Below, piece by piece: positions 4,813 to 5,934 of a stretch of 5,934 nt of DNA. The stretch comes from Candidatus Zixiibacteriota bacterium (GTDB lineage: Bacteria; RBG-13-66-14; B26-G2; WVWN01), in the NCBI GenBank assembly GCA_030613505.1, contig JAUWLW010000082.1, forward strand, positions 1-5,934. The letters are read 5' to 3'. Within the stretch, counting starts at the first letter, position 1; every line of letters begins with the position of its first letter. The notes under the pieces were generated by a model. It ran no database searches. It had not been told where the DNA came from and worked only from the letters and a program-made list of their open reading frames with translations. Made by a program: the position numbers and the translations under genes.

Positions 4813-5784
4813 ATGAAGAAGCTCGCCATAACGACGGCCGCGGCGCTGACGGCGCTGGCGGCTTTTTGCGCGTTCGGCGAGTGGGTGTACGAGGGCAAGT
4901 GGGGCTCGACCGGAACCGGCAACGGACAATTTAACCACCCCGACAACGTAGCGATCGGTCCCGGCGGCCACGTTTACGTACTCGATACCAACAACAACCG
5001 CGTCCAATACTTCACCGCTGACGGGTATTTCCTGGGTAAATGGGGAACAAAAGGTAAATCCAGAGGTCAGTTTTTCAAACCTTCGGGCGTAGCCGTCGGC
5101 CGGCAAGGAATCGTTTACGTGGCCGATACCTTCAACGACCGTGTCCAGTACTTCTCGGCCAGCGGTTCCTTCCTGGGTGCGTGGGGTTCAAGAGGGAGGG
5201 CCACAGGGCTATTCATGAAGCCTAAGGGCGTAGCCGTTGCGCGGGCCGGCACAGTATACGTGGCGGATACGGACAACGACCGCGTACAATACTTTACCGT
5301 GACCGGCTCCTATCTCGGCGCGTGGGGTATACGGGGGATAGGTTGCGGCGAATTCCGGGACCCGTATGACGTGGCGGTAGCGCCCAACGGCAACGTCTAC
5401 GTCACCGATTCGTACAACCACCGCGTCCAGCGCTTCACGGCCGCCGGTAAGTTCCTCGGCTGGTGGGGTCATTTGGGCGCCGGAGAAGGGCAATTCAGCG
5501 TGCCTTCCGGCCTGAACAGCGCGTTTAACGGGGACGTCTACGTCGCCGACACAAATAACCACCGGATTCAATACTTCACCGCAACTGGTTCGTTCCTCGG
5601 CGAGTGGGGTAAGCGCGGGTCCGGTAAAGGCGGATTTTTATACCCCCTCGGCGTCGCGGTAAATCGGGAGCGCGACCGAGCGTACGTAGCCGATTCGGTT
5701 AACAACCGCATTCAATATTTCAAAGATACGGAGTACGCCGTCGAACCCACCTCGCTGGGCCGCGTGAAGGCGCTGTTTAGATAA
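4813..5784 (+). CDS. Secreted six-bladed NHL-repeat beta-propeller, paralogue 2
   Basis: A 323-residue paralogue of the upstream NHL protein. The first 12 residues are identical and it has the same signal peptide design, with a likely cut AFG/E after residue 22. Six NHL repeats lie at 38-84, 85-131, 132-178, 179-225, 226-272 and 273-305; the first five are each exactly 47 residues, more regular than in paralogue 1. Each repeat has the YVADTxNxRVQYF core; blade 1 has YVLD and blade 4 has YVTD and QRF. The strand EWVYEGKWG after the signal peptide can complete blade 6. The last ten residues, SLGRVKALFR, are identical to paralogue 1, although the blades differ a good deal. A binding role outside the cytoplasm is inferred, with no active site seen. 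The gene has its own promoter and terminator, so it is probably expressed separately from its neighbour. Confidence 0.9.
   Translation: MKKLAITTAAALTALAAFCAFGEWVYEGKWGSTGTGNGQFNHPDNVAIGPGGHVYVLDTNNNRVQYFTADGYFLGKWGTKGKSRGQFFKPSGVAVGRQGIVYVADTFNDRVQYFSASGSFLGAWGSRGRATGLFMKPKGVAVARAGTVYVADTDNDRVQYFTVTGSYLGAWGIRGIGCGEFRDPYDVAVAPNGNVYVTDSYNHRVQRFTAAGKFLGWWGHLGAGEGQFSVPSGLNSAFNGDVYVADTNNHRIQYFTATGSFLGEWGKRGSGKGGFLYPLGVAVNRERDRAYVADSVNNRIQYFKDTEYAVEPTSLGRVKALFR
4924..5727 (+). repeat. Array of 141-bp NHL-coding repeats, gene 2
   Basis: Five consecutive units of exactly 141 bp and a final 99-bp unit encode the propeller blades. The unbroken period suggests growth by unequal recombination of one blade-coding unit, or strong constraint on blade length. 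Confidence 0.8.
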
Positions 5785-5804
5785 CCGCCGCGGCGCCGGT
5801 TTCG

Positions 5805-5829
5805 TAGGGGCGTACCTTTAGGTGCGTCC
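5805..5829. repeat. Palindromic element after NHL gene 2
   Basis: GGGCGTACC at 5808-5816 pairs with GGTGCGTCC at 5821-5829 (nine pairs, two of them G-T) around TTTA. With the preceding TAG it reads GTAGGGGCG, close to the GGTAGGGGCG before the hairpin at 3512. A separate ten-base palindrome, CGCCGCGGCG, lies at 5786-5795. Confidence 0.5.
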
Positions 5830-5854
5830 ACCTTAAGCCTTTATAGATATGTAA

Positions 5855-5882
5855 GGGCCGACCTTCGCGTCGGCCCTTTTTT
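5855..5882 (+). terminator. Intrinsic terminator of NHL gene 2
   Basis: GGGCCGAC at 5855-5862 and GTCGGCCC at 5869-5876 form a perfect eight-pair stem around CTTCGC, followed by six T (5877-5882). This is the clearest terminator in the window. Confidence 0.85.
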
Positions 5883-5884
5883 AG

Positions 5885-5914
5885 TTGTAGCTGTTCGGGA
5901 TTTTCTGTTATATT
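5885..5914 (+). promoter_or_regulatory. Third copy of the extended -10 promoter, facing off the window edge
   Basis: TATATT at 5909-5914 with TG at 5906-5907 forms an extended -10, and TTGTAG at 5885-5890 is a weak -35 at 18 bp. GTTCGGGATTT at 5893-5903 is identical to the segment at 3585-3595 in the first promoter. Confidence 0.6.
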
Positions 5915-5921
5915 TAATCGC

Positions 5922-5934
5922 AGAGGGCAGTAGC
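5922..5934 (+). promoter_or_regulatory. Third copy of the leader motif, cut by the window end
   Basis: AGAGGGCAGTAGC is identical to 3614-3626 and lies at the same distance from the -10 (seven bases). By analogy with the first copy, a Shine-Dalgarno site and an ATG should follow, the ATG about 19 bases beyond the last base. Confidence 0.55.

Noticed and set aside
3756-5727. Regular repeats that could suggest a CRISPR array or satellite
   Set aside because: The 141-bp period is coding, keeps frame throughout, and translates to NHL propeller blades with diverged repeats and no spacers.

Overview
The window looks bacterial. Its genes have strong Shine-Dalgarno sites (GAGGAGG, GGGGAGG). It has intrinsic terminators with T-tracts, extended -10 promoters and a Sec-type signal peptide on two proteins. 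The DNA is GC-rich, with C/G-ending codons favoured in most genes. The lineage cannot be fixed from the sequence alone; a little-sampled or uncultured bacterium is a guess.

Layout, all on the + strand. (1) 1-240: the last 79 codons of a membrane protein whose start lies outside the window, then a 146-bp gap holding a 10-bp inverted repeat. (2) 387-2099 and 2120-3490: a tight two-gene unit with 20 bp between the genes. The first gene encodes a radical-SAM-fold domain plus a twitch-like four-cysteine domain fused to a class I methyltransferase. All three cysteines of its CxxxCxxC motif are replaced (Gly30, Arg34, Arg37). The second encodes an intact radical SAM enzyme of the B12-binding-domain type. 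The unit ends at a terminator at 3549-3574. (3) 3645-4619 and 4813-5784: two paralogous secreted six-bladed NHL beta-propellers. Each has its own promoter, leader and terminator, and both end in the same ten residues, SLGRVKALFR. (4) 5785-5934: a third copy of the terminator, promoter and leader block, cut off by the window edge. It predicts a third paralogue starting about 19 bp downstream.

The two radical SAM proteins are probably co-expressed and may act on one substrate or as partners, with the degenerate protein giving a scaffold, an auxiliary cluster or its methyltransferase. The NHL genes form a tandem family of export-directed propellers, probably binding proteins. Nothing directly ties them to the radical SAM pair except adjacency, and a terminator separates the two groups. 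The most notable points are the selective loss of the radical SAM cluster ligands, the repeating insulated NHL cassettes, the invariant C-terminal tail, and hairpin elements in the three 3' intergenic regions.
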